Part shown: piece after piece, positions 1-7,132 of the stretch
How the letters are laid out: each line of letters opens with the position of its first letter
Position numbering within the stretch: the first letter of the stretch is position 1
Origin: an uncultured Eubacteriales bacterium
GTDB taxonomy: Bacteria > Bacillota > Clostridia > UMGS1810
Assembly: GCA_900555295.1 (NCBI GenBank)
Contig: USKN01000093.1
Location: forward strand, 1 to 7,513
Direction: 5' to 3'
DNA: 7,513 nt
Notes under the pieces: generated by a model
What the model saw: only the letters and a program-made list of their open reading frames with translations
Told to the model about the DNA's origin: nothing
Databases searched by the model: none
Translations under genes and position numbers: made by a program

Positions 1-1
1 G

Positions 2-553
2 CTCGGAGAAGAGAGCGAGAAGAGAACAGTTGCAGTAATCGGTGATTCCACATTTATGCATTCTGGAATGACTGGACTTGCGAATATCGCATACAATCAG
101 AGTAACTCCACCGTCATCATTTTGGACAACTCAATTACTGGAATGACTGGACATCAGCAAAACCCGACGACAGGCTATAATATCAAGGGTGATCCGGCCG
201 GAAAGATTGATTTGGAAAGTCTGTGCCGTGCGATGGGCATTCGCCGTGTCACTGTTGTCGATCCATACGATTTGGATGCGTGTGACCGCGCCGTAAAGGA
301 AGAGCTTGCAACCCCAGAGCCGTCTGTTATTATCAGTCGTCGTCCGTGTGCACTGTTAAAATATGTAAAGCATAAGCCTGCTCTTGTTGTCGATCAGGAC
401 AAATGTGTTGGCTGTCGCGCCTGCATGAAGCTAGGCTGTCCGGCAATCAGCATTCGAGGCAAAAAGGCAATGATTGATGCAACACAGTGTGTTGGCTGTG
501 GTGTCTGCAGTAAGCTGTGCCGTCCGGGTGCATTAGGGGAGGTAACAAAATGA
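2..553 (+). CDS. iorA: Indolepyruvate:ferredoxin oxidoreductase alpha subunit, 3' part (5' end outside window)
   Basis: C-terminal 183 codons of the large subunit of the arylpyruvate (indolepyruvate) oxidoreductase, which decarboxylates arylpyruvates to aryl-acetyl-CoA and passes electrons to ferredoxin in the cytoplasm. The reading frame is open from base 2, so the ATG at 56 is internal. Visible: the thiamine-diphosphate/metal-binding block GDSTFMHSGMTGL followed by LDNSITGMTGHQQNP, then a C-terminal two-cluster ferredoxin domain. Cluster motif 1 is CVGCRACMKLGCP and cluster motif 2 is CVGCGVCSKLCRP; all eight cysteines are present. Family members are around 600 residues, so about two thirds is missing upstream. 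The stop overlaps the iorB start (ATGA), implying translational coupling. Oddity: about 50% GC (268/540, hand count) and no ATA among 13 isoleucine codons, unlike downstream genes. Family assignment is secure; the exact arylpyruvate preference cannot be read from sequence. Confidence 0.95.
   Translation, partial: LGEESEKRTVAVIGDSTFMHSGMTGLANIAYNQSNSTVIILDNSITGMTGHQQNPTTGYNIKGDPAGKIDLESLCRAMGIRRVTVVDPYDLDACDRAVKEELATPEPSVIISRRPCALLKYVKHKPALVVDQDKCVGCRACMKLGCPAISIRGKKAMIDATQCVGCGVCSKLCRPGALGEVTK
535..542 (+). promoter_or_regulatory. iorB ribosome binding site inside iorA
   Basis: AGGGGAGG lies within the last codons of iorA, 7 nt before the ATG at 550. It decides the iorB start over the in-frame ATG at 517. 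Confidence 0.85.
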
Positions 554-1116
554 CAAAGAATATTATGATTGTCGGAGTCGGCGGACAGGGAACACTGCTT
601 ACCAGCAGAATCTTAGGAGGACTTGCCATTACCGGCGGATATGACGTAAAACTTTCCGAAGTACATGGAATGGCTCAGCGTGGAGGAAGCGTTGTAACAT
701 ATGTAAAATACGGAGACAGGGTTTACTCACCCATAATCGACCGCGGCGAGGCTGATATAATTCTTGCGTTTGAAATGCTCGAAGCATACAGAGCAATGCC
801 TTATGTTAAAAAAGGCGGAAAAATTATAGTAAACACACAGGAAATATCGCCTATGCCCGTTATAACGGGCGCTATGCAATATCCGCAAAACATTGCTCAA
901 AAAATATCGTCAAAGGTAAATTTAACGTGCGTTGACGCACTTAAACTTGCAAAAGAGGCGGGCAATATTAAAGCGGTTAATGTTGCGCTTATAGGCGTTA
1001 TGGCAAAAAACACCGATATAGCTTACGATAAGTGGATAAACACTATTAAAACTACCGTTCCGGAAAAATTCCTTGATGTCAATTTAAAAGCATTTGACAA
1101 AGGTTACAACTTATAA
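550..1116 (+). CDS. iorB: Indolepyruvate:ferredoxin oxidoreductase beta subunit
   Basis: 188-residue small subunit of the same enzyme, from the gamma-domain family of 2-oxoacid:acceptor oxidoreductases. Residues 9-14 are the glycine-rich GVGGQG turn of the Rossmann-like fold. Residues 37-48 carry the family signature EVHGMAQRGGSV. Length fits the family (about 190). I chose the ATG at 550 because AGGGGAGG (535-542) lies 7 nt upstream, the protein then begins MTKNIMIVGVGGQG as in homologues, and it overlaps the iorA stop by 4 nt. An in-frame upstream ATG at 517 lies inside the iorA ferredoxin motif and is not used. The gene is a composition mosaic: up to about base 715, 10 of 12 glycines are GGA and no isoleucine is ATA; from 733 onward ATA is frequent and GGC dominates. 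No frameshift accompanies the change, and the reading frame is intact. Confidence 0.95.
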   Translation: MTKNIMIVGVGGQGTLLTSRILGGLAITGGYDVKLSEVHGMAQRGGSVVTYVKYGDRVYSPIIDRGEADIILAFEMLEAYRAMPYVKKGGKIIVNTQEISPMPVITGAMQYPQNIAQKISSKVNLTCVDALKLAKEAGNIKAVNVALIGVMAKNTDIAYDKWINTIKTTVPEKFLDVNLKAFDKGYNL

Positions 1117-1128
1117 GGAGATGATTTT

Positions 1129-2436
1129 ATGTCAAAGATGTGGCAGCCCGAAATTGAGGCAATGCCCCGGGAGGAACTTAAAAAACTTCAAAGCGAAAGA
1201 CTTGTAAACCAGGTTAAGCGTATGTACGAAAGAGTGCCTCTTTTTAAACAGCGTATGGACGAAAAAGGCTTAAAGCCAAGTGATATTAAAGGCGTTGACG
1301 ATTTAAAACTCTTGCCGTTTTCGTACAAACAAGATTTAAGAGATTACTACCCATACGGTTTGTTTGCCGAACCTATGGAAAATATAGTGCGTCTGCACGC
1401 GTCAAGCGGTACAACGGGCAAGCAGATAGTTGTGGGTTACACCAAAAAAGACCTTGAGGATTGGTCGGACTGCGTTGCGAGAATGTTTGCCGCAATAGGA
1501 CTCGACAGCAAAGATTTTATTCAGGTATGTTACGGTTACGGCTTGTTTACCGGCGGTCTCGGTGCACACGACGGCGCACAGAGAATAGGCGCAACGGTTA
1601 TACCTGCGTCTACAGGCAACACACAGCGTCAAATGCAAACAATGGTAGATTTTGGCTCAACGGCACTTTGCTGTACACCGTCGTATGCAATGTATTTGGG
1701 CGAAGCGCTTGAAGAGGCGGGGCTTACCGATAAAATCAAGCTTAAAGCGGGAATTTTTGGTGCGGAACCCTGGACGGAGGATATGCGCCGTGCAATAGAA
1801 GACAAACTTAATATTAAAGCATACGATATTTACGGTCTGTCCGAAATTATGGGGCCGGGCGTATCGTACGAATGTGAGTATCAAAGCGGTATGCACATAT
1901 GCGAAGATATGTTTATTGCCGAAATTATAGACCCCGATACGGGTGAGGTACTGCCCGAGGGTTCAACGGGCGAGCTTGTGTTTACCACAATAACAAAACA
2001 GGGATTTCCCGTTATACGTTACCGTACGCGCGATATTTGTTCGCTTATATACGAGCCCTGCAAATGCGGCAGAACTCATATAAGAATGAACAAACCCACA
2101 GGCAGATCGGACGATATGCTTATAATTCGCGGTGTAAACGTATTCCCGTCACAAATAGAAGAAGTATTGCTTAAAGTAAACGGCGATGTTACGCCAAACT
2201 ACCAAATTATAGTTGACCGTGTAAACAACACCGATACGTTTGACATAAACGTAGAGATGAGCGAAACCCTTTTCGGTGACGAAATTAAGTCGATAGAAAA
2301 TGTTGAAAAAACCATTACATCAATGCTGCGCAGTACACTCGGAATAGGAGTTAAAGTACACCTTGTAAACCCCAAATCCATAGAACGCAGTGAGGGCAAG
2401 GCAAAAAGGGTAATAGACAAACGTGTTAAAAAATAA
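1129..2436 (+). CDS. paaK: Phenylacetate-CoA ligase family (aryl-acetate:CoA ligase, AMP-forming)
   Basis: 435-residue adenylate-forming enzyme matching the usual PaaK length (about 430-440). It joins arylacetates to CoA via an acyl-AMP, or runs in reverse. Visible motifs: the phosphate-binding loop SSGTTGK (92-98); GAEPW (211-215); the A5-type YDIYGLSE (232-239); YRTRD (298-302) with the ribose-binding Asp; the hinge region GRSDDMLIIRG (325-335); and a C-terminal GKAKRV (423-428) with the likely catalytic lysine. CKCGRTH (311-317) carries two cysteines typical of PaaK paralogues. The SD AAGGAG (1115-1120) overlaps the iorB stop and sits 8 nt before the ATG. Twelve nt separate it from iorB. 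Next to iorAB it most plausibly handles indoleacetyl-, phenylacetyl- or hydroxyphenylacetyl-CoA made by that enzyme (inference). Direction in vivo, acid release with energy recovery versus activation, is not decidable here. Confidence 0.93.
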   Translation: MSKMWQPEIEAMPREELKKLQSERLVNQVKRMYERVPLFKQRMDEKGLKPSDIKGVDDLKLLPFSYKQDLRDYYPYGLFAEPMENIVRLHASSGTTGKQIVVGYTKKDLEDWSDCVARMFAAIGLDSKDFIQVCYGYGLFTGGLGAHDGAQRIGATVIPASTGNTQRQMQTMVDFGSTALCCTPSYAMYLGEALEEAGLTDKIKLKAGIFGAEPWTEDMRRAIEDKLNIKAYDIYGLSEIMGPGVSYECEYQSGMHICEDMFIAEIIDPDTGEVLPEGSTGELVFTTITKQGFPVIRYRTRDICSLIYEPCKCGRTHIRMNKPTGRSDDMLIIRGVNVFPSQIEEVLLKVNGDVTPNYQIIVDRVNNTDTFDINVEMSETLFGDEIKSIENVEKTITSMLRSTLGIGVKVHLVNPKSIERSEGKAKRVIDKRVKK

Positions 2437-2458
2437 AATTTGAAAGGACGAAAAAAAT

Positions 2459-2890
2459 ATGTTAATAAATCAGCTTTCAATATTTGCGGAAAACAAACCC
2501 GGCAGACTTTCGGCAATAATGGATGTAATAAGCGAAAACAACATAGATATAAGCGCACTTTCAATTGCCGATACTACCGAGTACGGCATTGTGCGTATGA
2601 TAGTAAACAACCCGGAGCTTGCCGTTACGGCGCTTAAAGAGTCGGGTGTTGTGGTAAAAATATCGCAGGTGCTTGCGGCGGAGATAGACGATACCCCCGG
2701 CGGTCTTGCAAAAGTTTTGCGCATAATGACAAAAGAGGGTATTGCAATTGAATATATGTACGCATTTGTAGGCAAAAAACACGGCAAAGCGCTTATGGTG
2801 TTTAAAGTTTCCGATCCCGAATGTGCGCTTGAATTGCTTGAAAAAACAGATGTAAACGTTGTTGACGCAAACGACATATACAAACTGTAA
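2459..2890 (+). CDS. Tandem ACT-domain protein (putative amino-acid sensor)
   Basis: 143-residue protein made of two ACT domains and nothing else. ACT1 spans about residues 3-69, with the ligand-loop type ENKPGRLSAI (11-20). ACT2 spans about 71-139, with DDTPGGLAKV (77-86). ACT domains bind small ligands, often amino acids, at subunit interfaces; stand-alone double-ACT proteins of this length commonly sit beside iorAB/paaK genes in Clostridia and archaea (established association, from memory). No catalytic or DNA-binding domain is present, so a sensing or partner-regulating role is inferred, perhaps responding to Phe, Tyr or Trp. The SD GAAAGGA (2442-2448) lies 10 nt before the ATG at 2459. 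The gene starts 22 nt after paaK and ends 17 nt before the aminotransferase. Confidence 0.9.
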   Translation: MLINQLSIFAENKPGRLSAIMDVISENNIDISALSIADTTEYGIVRMIVNNPELAVTALKESGVVVKISQVLAAEIDDTPGGLAKVLRIMTKEGIAIEYMYAFVGKKHGKALMVFKVSDPECALELLEKTDVNVVDANDIYKL

Positions 2891-2907
2891 AAAGGAGTGT
2901 TATAAAA

Positions 2908-4104
2908 ATGTCTTTTACAATATCGGACAGAATGAGCAAAATGAAAGGCTCGGCAATAAGAGAAATATTCAAAGTTGCGGGCGACCCGTCTTTTATATCG
3001 CTTGCGGGCGGCAATCCTGCACCCGAACTTTTTCCAAATAAAGAGCTTGCACAAATAGCTCAAAAGCTTTTAAGCGAAAAACCCGTACTTTCACTTCAAT
3101 ACGGTGTAACGGAGGGGTATATGCCTTTGCGTGAAAAAATAAAAGAAATACTTAAACAAAAAGAAAACATCGGGCGCGGTTTTGACGAGCTTATAATCAC
3201 ATCGGGCGGTCAGCAAGGCATAGAGCTTATTACAAAATCGATTATAAACGAGGGCGATACGGTAATAGTTGAAGAACCGAGTTTTATAGGCGCGCTTAAC
3301 GCATTTCGTTCGTACAACGCAAACCTTGTCGGCGTTGAGGTTGAAAATGACGGTATAAACACAGAAAAGCTTGAAAAAGCGGTTAAAGAGAATAAAAATG
3401 TAAAAATGCTTTATGTAATACCAACATTTCAAAACCCGTCGGGCAATACAATGAGCCTTGAAAAGCGCAAAGAAGTATACCGAATATGCAAACAAAACAA
3501 CATTCTTATTATAGAGGATAACCCGTACGGCGAGCTTACGTTTGACGGGGTAAAAATCCCCACAATAAAATCTATGGATACCGACGGCATTGTGGCATAC
3601 TGCGGTTCGTTTTCAAAGGTAATAGCGCCCGGACTGCGCGTTGGATTTACAATTGCGCCAAGCGAGATTATATCAAAAGTAGTGGTTGCAAAGCAAATAA
3701 GCGATGTACATACAAGTATGCTGCCCCAGCTTTTGGTATACGAGTTTATTACAAATTATAATTTAGACGATTATATTGCTGAAAACAGAAAATTATATGC
3801 ACACAAATGCAAAACAATGATAGACGCAATCGAAAAGTATTTCCCAAAAACCGTAACCCACACAAACCCCAAAGGCGGATTGTTTATATGGTGTGATATG
3901 GGCGGAAATTACGACACTTTGGAGGTTGCAAAAAAGAGTACCGAAAAAAAAGTTGTATTTGTACCGGGAAGTACATTTATGGTTGATATGGAAAAACCCT
4001 GTTCGTGTTTCAGACTTAATTATTCAACAATGACGGACGAAAAAATAGTTGAAGGAATAAAAATACTCGGCGAAGTTTTAAAATCTATTACGGAGGATAA
4101 ATAA
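2908..4104 (+). CDS. PLP-dependent aminotransferase, class I/II (aromatic / 2-aminoadipate-like)
   Basis: 398-residue fold-type I aminotransferase of the group that includes LysN/Aro8-like enzymes and MocR C-terminal domains. Key residues: SGGQQG (99-104) binding the cofactor phosphate; Asn176 in QNPSG (175-179); Asp204 and Tyr207 in EDNPYGEL (203-210); the Schiff-base Lys237 in GSFSKVIAPGLRVGF (233-247) with Arg244; and the substrate-carboxylate Arg369 in FRLNYS (368-373). Length is normal and all expected catalytic residues are present. The SD AAAGGAG (2891-2897) is 10 nt before the ATG. In this operon it most likely transaminates aromatic amino acids to arylpyruvates for IorAB (inference from context); 2-aminoadipate, branched-chain or broad specificity remain possible. 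Isoleucine codons are mostly ATA, in contrast to iorA. Confidence 0.93.
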   Translation: MSFTISDRMSKMKGSAIREIFKVAGDPSFISLAGGNPAPELFPNKELAQIAQKLLSEKPVLSLQYGVTEGYMPLREKIKEILKQKENIGRGFDELIITSGGQQGIELITKSIINEGDTVIVEEPSFIGALNAFRSYNANLVGVEVENDGINTEKLEKAVKENKNVKMLYVIPTFQNPSGNTMSLEKRKEVYRICKQNNILIIEDNPYGELTFDGVKIPTIKSMDTDGIVAYCGSFSKVIAPGLRVGFTIAPSEIISKVVVAKQISDVHTSMLPQLLVYEFITNYNLDDYIAENRKLYAHKCKTMIDAIEKYFPKTVTHTNPKGGLFIWCDMGGNYDTLEVAKKSTEKKVVFVPGSTFMVDMEKPCSCFRLNYSTMTDEKIVEGIKILGEVLKSITEDK

Positions 4105-4105
4105 A

Positions 4106-4759
4106 ATGAACAAAAAAGGTATATTTGCGTGTATAAGCACAATATGCGCAATAGCGCTGTTTGCGGTAATACTTATAGTACCGCCGTCAAGGCAGGTTTT
4201 TAAAAGCCTGTCGGCAAACCACGCATTTATTATGGGATTTTTTAAATTCGGTATTCTTGCAACAGCGGGCGAGCTTATTGCAATACGCATAAGCACAAAC
4301 AAATGGAACACACCTCCCCGCCTTGCACTGCGTGCGTTTATATGGGGAATAATAGGTATTGCAATAACATTTATGATGAAAATATACTCGGGCGGTGTTG
4401 CGACAATTACGCAAAGCGGCGTACTGTACGGAAAAGACGTTGCAATTTTAAAAGCTTTTTACACAAGCGCAATAATGAATTTAACGTTCGGCCCCGTATT
4501 TATGGCATTCCATAAATGCACCGATATGTGGATAAGCCTTATGGCACAAAACAAACCGCGCAAAATAAACGATATATTAAGCGCTATCGATTGGAAACAG
4601 TTTGTAAACTTTACGCTGTTTAAAACAATACCCATATTCTGGATTCCGGCGCATACAATAACATTTATGCTCCCGCCGGAATACCAGGTGGTAATGGCGG
4701 CTGCGCTTTCCATTGCGCTCGGCATATTTTTAAGTCTTAAAAATAAGAGCGGTAAATAA
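4106..4759 (+). CDS. Mpv17/PMP22-like integral membrane protein
   Basis: 217-residue polytopic membrane protein with about five or six hydrophobic segments (roughly 7-26, 42-62, 72-92, 113-135, 168-190, 193-212). The C-terminal half resembles the Mpv17/PMP22 family: GPVFMAFHK (129-137) corresponds to the GPxxHxWY region, and a segment of about 172-212 (FKTIPIFWIPAH, MLPPEYQ, then ALGIFLSLK) resembles the family's WxxWPxxxxxNFxxVPxxxR...YLS block. This is motif recognition from memory, not a search. Mpv17 relatives are best known from eukaryotic organelle membranes, where a channel function is proposed; the bacterial role is unknown. It starts 1 nt after the aminotransferase stop, with the SD GGAGG (4092-4096) inside that gene, so it is clearly cotranslated with the pathway. 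A role in moving or tolerating arylacetates is only a guess. It could instead be an unrelated small membrane protein. Confidence 0.6.
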   Translation: MNKKGIFACISTICAIALFAVILIVPPSRQVFKSLSANHAFIMGFFKFGILATAGELIAIRISTNKWNTPPRLALRAFIWGIIGIAITFMMKIYSGGVATITQSGVLYGKDVAILKAFYTSAIMNLTFGPVFMAFHKCTDMWISLMAQNKPRKINDILSAIDWKQFVNFTLFKTIPIFWIPAHTITFMLPPEYQVVMAAALSIALGIFLSLKNKSGK

Positions 4760-4776
4760 ACAAACCAATTTGTTTA
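4757..4776 (+). other. AT-rich hairpin just after the operon
   Basis: TAAACAAA (4757-4764) and TTTGTTTA (4769-4776) form an 8-bp perfect stem with a CCAA loop, beginning at the stop codon of the membrane-protein gene. It is too A/T-rich to be a convincing terminator alone; it may stabilise the mRNA 3' end. Confidence 0.4.
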
Positions 4777-4788
4777 TAATAACTTATG

Positions 4789-4822
4789 GGGCTTTAGCAA
4801 AATGCACAGACCGCATAAAGCA
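4789..4822. repeat. 34-bp dispersed direct repeat, left copy
   Basis: Matches 7449-7482 in the same orientation at 32 of 34 positions; the differences are T4794/G7454 and C4798/A7458. The last 22 bases (4801-4822) are identical. This copy lies between the operon stop and the main terminator and forms the 5' arm and much of the loop of a hairpin (4790-4838). Read from the ATG at 4803 it would give only 10 codons (MHRPHKALFF) before a stop, so it does not encode a protein here. Confidence 0.85.
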
Positions 4823-4838
4823 CTATTTTTCTAAAGCC
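4790..4838 (+). other. Large-loop hairpin containing the repeat
   Basis: GGCTTTAG (4790-4797) pairs with CTAAAGCC (4831-4838). After one mismatch, AAAAT (4799-4803) pairs with ATTTT (4825-4829). The inner loop is about 21 nt and carries the conserved part of the repeat. No T-tract follows, so this is more likely a structured RNA or DNA element than a terminator. Confidence 0.5.
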
Positions 4839-4840
4839 AC

Positions 4841-4890
4841 TAAAAGAGGGTGTAGAAAAACGCTTTCGTTTTGCTACACCCTCATTTTTA
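4841..4890. terminator. Bidirectional rho-independent terminator between convergent genes
   Basis: GAGGGTGTAG (4846-4855) pairs perfectly with CTACACCCTC (4874-4883). The stem continues past one A/G mismatch with AAAACG/CGTTTT around a short CTTT loop. It is followed on the plus strand by ATTTTTA (4884-4890). On the minus strand TAAAA (4841-4845) gives a U-rich tail. It lies about 87 nt past the operon stop and 33 nt past the leftward gene's stop, so it can end both transcripts. Confidence 0.9.
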
Positions 4891-4915
4891 TACAATATTT
4901 TAATATATTTAAAAA

Positions 4916-7111
4916 TCAGCCAACAATCTCATCAGGATCGTCATATGCTGTTCTTGCGGGAATAACCCAAATCATTTTAGTTTTTTCGTCCCACTCAACG
5001 CGGCAATCCAATGCGTCTGTAATATCGCGGAGTCTAAAATAATTGTTGTCTGCAATATTATAGCAAGTTGCCTTAATCGGCACACCGTCAAGCGTTAAAA
5101 ATACCGATGATGAAAAAGCTGTTCTTTCAACGCCATCACCCGGTGTTAATTCACCGCCAACCGGTGTGTAATCATAAAAGCTCAACATATCAATAGAATT
5201 TGTTGCACCGTCGTACTTAATGTCAAAAGTTTTAATTGTTCCGTCAAGAATTTTTGCAATATCTCTTAACTTAAAGTAGTTGTTATCATCAATGTTATAT
5301 GCTACAGTGTTATATTTACGGCTGTCCAGGCAAACAGTCTGCGTTTTTGCAACAGAGTTTTTGCTGAATCCGTTTCCGGGATAATAGGTAAATGAATCGT
5401 GCATATCATCCTCGTGAACCAAATAACGAATTTCTCCGTTATAGTAAATAGTATAAATTTTTCCTGTTATAATCCAAGGTTCTATATCGTCAGGGTCTAT
5501 TCCGGGAATATCTCTCATATCTGCGTCACGGTCAAACGAAAACTCTTCAATACCATATACATTTACCCATTCTTTATCTGTTATTCTGTTAATATCACCG
5601 TTGTTTGAAAGAACCCATTTACCATACTCCAGGCTCATATTCTCATCAACATTAATATATCCGAAACGGTACTGTTTAAGCTTTGCAAGTCCTTCGGCAG
5701 AATAAGTAAGTGCACCCAATTCGCCCCAAGGCGTATCTACAGACAAAACACCGATAGGTGCGCCGAGTGCTGCCGTGTCTGCCGCAGACAGTGTTTCGGT
5801 AAATTCATCAAGATTGCTTGTAGGAATGGAACATTCTTTTGAGTTGAACCAAATTTTTGAATTTGTACCGTCATAGTCTTTCTCAATAACATCGATTGCC
5901 GCGCCTTTTTTTACCGAACCCGTAACCGTTGAGCCATCGGAAATATTACAGTCCACAGCCGCTATTGCTTTGTATTGAGTTCTCGGTTTTTCGATGTTTG
6001 AGCGCTGAACATTCACATACTTTGTGTCAACATAATAAAGACCTTTTTTATAGTAAATCTTGTAATGACCGTTCTTAGGATTTGCGTCTACAATCTGAAG
6101 TGACTGATTAATTTTATAAACGCCCGATTTTACATAATCTTTATCGTCGGGAGTGGTTTTAACCAGCAAAAGACCTGTTGCCTTACCTACCGCGTCAATT
6201 TTCGGAGCCGTTGATACTTGATTGTTAATATCTAAAATATAACAATTTTTTCTCGGGAAGAAATATACACCGGGTTTCCAGCTTGTAAAAGCGGTACCGT
6301 CTTTCTCACCGCACTGTCTTATTGTACCGCGCGATTCGTCAACACCGCCCTCACTCCATACGGCAACCCAATCCTCGTTATAGGCAACAACTTCAAATTC
6401 GCTCGTTGTTGCGGCATAAAACGCAGTGTTTGCAAACGCATCAGTTCTGGTCCAATCGGCAAACGGGGGATCGTATCCTATTTCTTTGAGTTCGTCAAGT
6501 CTTCTGATATGATAGTTAATCGGCGGAGTACCGGGGTAGAACGAGGCTTTTACCGAGCCGAATTTGCCCTCATCGCCTATATGTAAAATTGCCATACCAA
6601 CAAGCGGCAACGACGCGGGGCGGTCGTGTCTTACCCATTCTTTAGGTACTTTAGCATAAAAATTTCTTTCGGTGCCCTCGGTTGTTTTACTTCCACCGTA
6701 GATGTAATCTGAAAGAAATGTCATCTCTATTGCGTGCTGATACTTGTCGGTATCTGATGACGCCCACTGTTTGTTTAACTCCTTTTCGGCAGTTTCGGCA
6801 GCTTCAAGTATCGGTTTTGTTTCCCGTGCAGTTTCATATGCAAGGATATATCCGATTGTGCCGTCGGAAAGCTGAACTTTATGGAATTTTCTGTTATCCT
6901 CTCCAACCACATTAGGCTCCAAAATTGTAACTCTGGCTCCTTTGCTTACCGTACTTACAGCTCCCGAATATGTGGGGTTTTTTGTAACGTTTACGGTGCC
7001 ACCGTATGTAACATAGGCGGTATCGCCCGCCTTAATGTCGGCCGCATACGCAACAGTAGCACAAAGCATAATAAATGTGCAAAGCACTGCTGTTAAAATT
7101 TTTTTCAACAC
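4916..7111 (-). CDS. Secreted SH3-like / stalk-domain protein of unknown function
   Basis: 731-residue exported protein. Residues 1-23 form a signal peptide: Lys3-Lys4, a hydrophobic core, and a likely cut after VAYA. An SH3-like segment follows (about 28-92, ending GTIGYILAYE). Residues 125-300 match nothing I recognise and are rich in Trp, Tyr and Phe. Two further SH3-like stretches may lie at about 311-368 and 380-434. The C-terminus has two related repeats, YNIDDNNYFKLRDI (605-618) and YNIADNNYFRLRDI (684-697), of the stalk type often annotated as 'copper amine oxidase N-terminal'. No sortase signal, lipobox or S-layer domain is seen, so it is probably secreted or wall-associated through its own domains. 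Start: GTG at 7111, with AAAAGGAGG (7127-7119) 7 nt upstream on this strand; no nearby ATG fits. It is monocistronic, convergent to the operon, and has its own promoter and terminator. Function unknown. Confidence 0.9.
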   Translation of the reverse strand: MLKKILTAVLCTFIMLCATVAYAADIKAGDTAYVTYGGTVNVTKNPTYSGAVSTVSKGARVTILEPNVVGEDNRKFHKVQLSDGTIGYILAYETARETKPILEAAETAEKELNKQWASSDTDKYQHAIEMTFLSDYIYGGSKTTEGTERNFYAKVPKEWVRHDRPASLPLVGMAILHIGDEGKFGSVKASFYPGTPPINYHIRRLDELKEIGYDPPFADWTRTDAFANTAFYAATTSEFEVVAYNEDWVAVWSEGGVDESRGTIRQCGEKDGTAFTSWKPGVYFFPRKNCYILDINNQVSTAPKIDAVGKATGLLLVKTTPDDKDYVKSGVYKINQSLQIVDANPKNGHYKIYYKKGLYYVDTKYVNVQRSNIEKPRTQYKAIAAVDCNISDGSTVTGSVKKGAAIDVIEKDYDGTNSKIWFNSKECSIPTSNLDEFTETLSAADTAALGAPIGVLSVDTPWGELGALTYSAEGLAKLKQYRFGYINVDENMSLEYGKWVLSNNGDINRITDKEWVNVYGIEEFSFDRDADMRDIPGIDPDDIEPWIITGKIYTIYYNGEIRYLVHEDDMHDSFTYYPGNGFSKNSVAKTQTVCLDSRKYNTVAYNIDDNNYFKLRDIAKILDGTIKTFDIKYDGATNSIDMLSFYDYTPVGGELTPGDGVERTAFSSSVFLTLDGVPIKATCYNIADNNYFRLRDITDALDCRVEWDEKTKMIWVIPARTAYDDPDEIVG

Positions 7112-7118
7112 AATAATT

Positions 7119-7127
7119 CCTCCTTTT
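7119..7127 (-). promoter_or_regulatory. Strong ribosome binding site for the GTG-start gene
   Basis: On the minus strand AAAAGGAGG sits 7 nt before the GTG at 7111. This near-perfect SD supports the non-ATG start. Confidence 0.9.
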
Positions 7128-7132
7128 ATTTT

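Noticed and set aside
63..152. 15-bp exact direct repeat (63-77 and 138-152) in iorA
   Set aside because: It encodes the SGMTG and TGMTG segments of the conserved cofactor-binding motif, so protein constraint explains it.
517..549. Upstream in-frame ATG at 517 as the iorB start
   Set aside because: It lies in the iorA cysteine motif, has no SD, and adds 11 residues absent from the family; the ATG at 550 has AGGGGAGG at proper spacing.
2470..3063. 197-codon open frame on the minus strand
   Set aside because: Antisense to the ACT gene and the aminotransferase start, which are securely identified; the translation shows no domain and there is no SD. It is a shadow of the coding strand.
3091..3495. 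134-codon minus-strand open frame
   Set aside because: Antisense to the aminotransferase; Phe/Tyr-rich translation is what AAA/ATA-rich codons give in reverse.
4760..4915. CRISPR or tRNA in the convergent intergenic region
   Set aside because: Only one copy of the 34-bp repeat is present here with no spacer array, and no cloverleaf can be folded; the hairpins are explained by the terminator and the repeat element.
5027..5300. Copper amine oxidase activity for the C-terminal domain of the leftward gene
   Set aside because: The stalk-type repeats lack the catalytic domain of amine oxidases; the database label is historical and says nothing about enzymatic function here.
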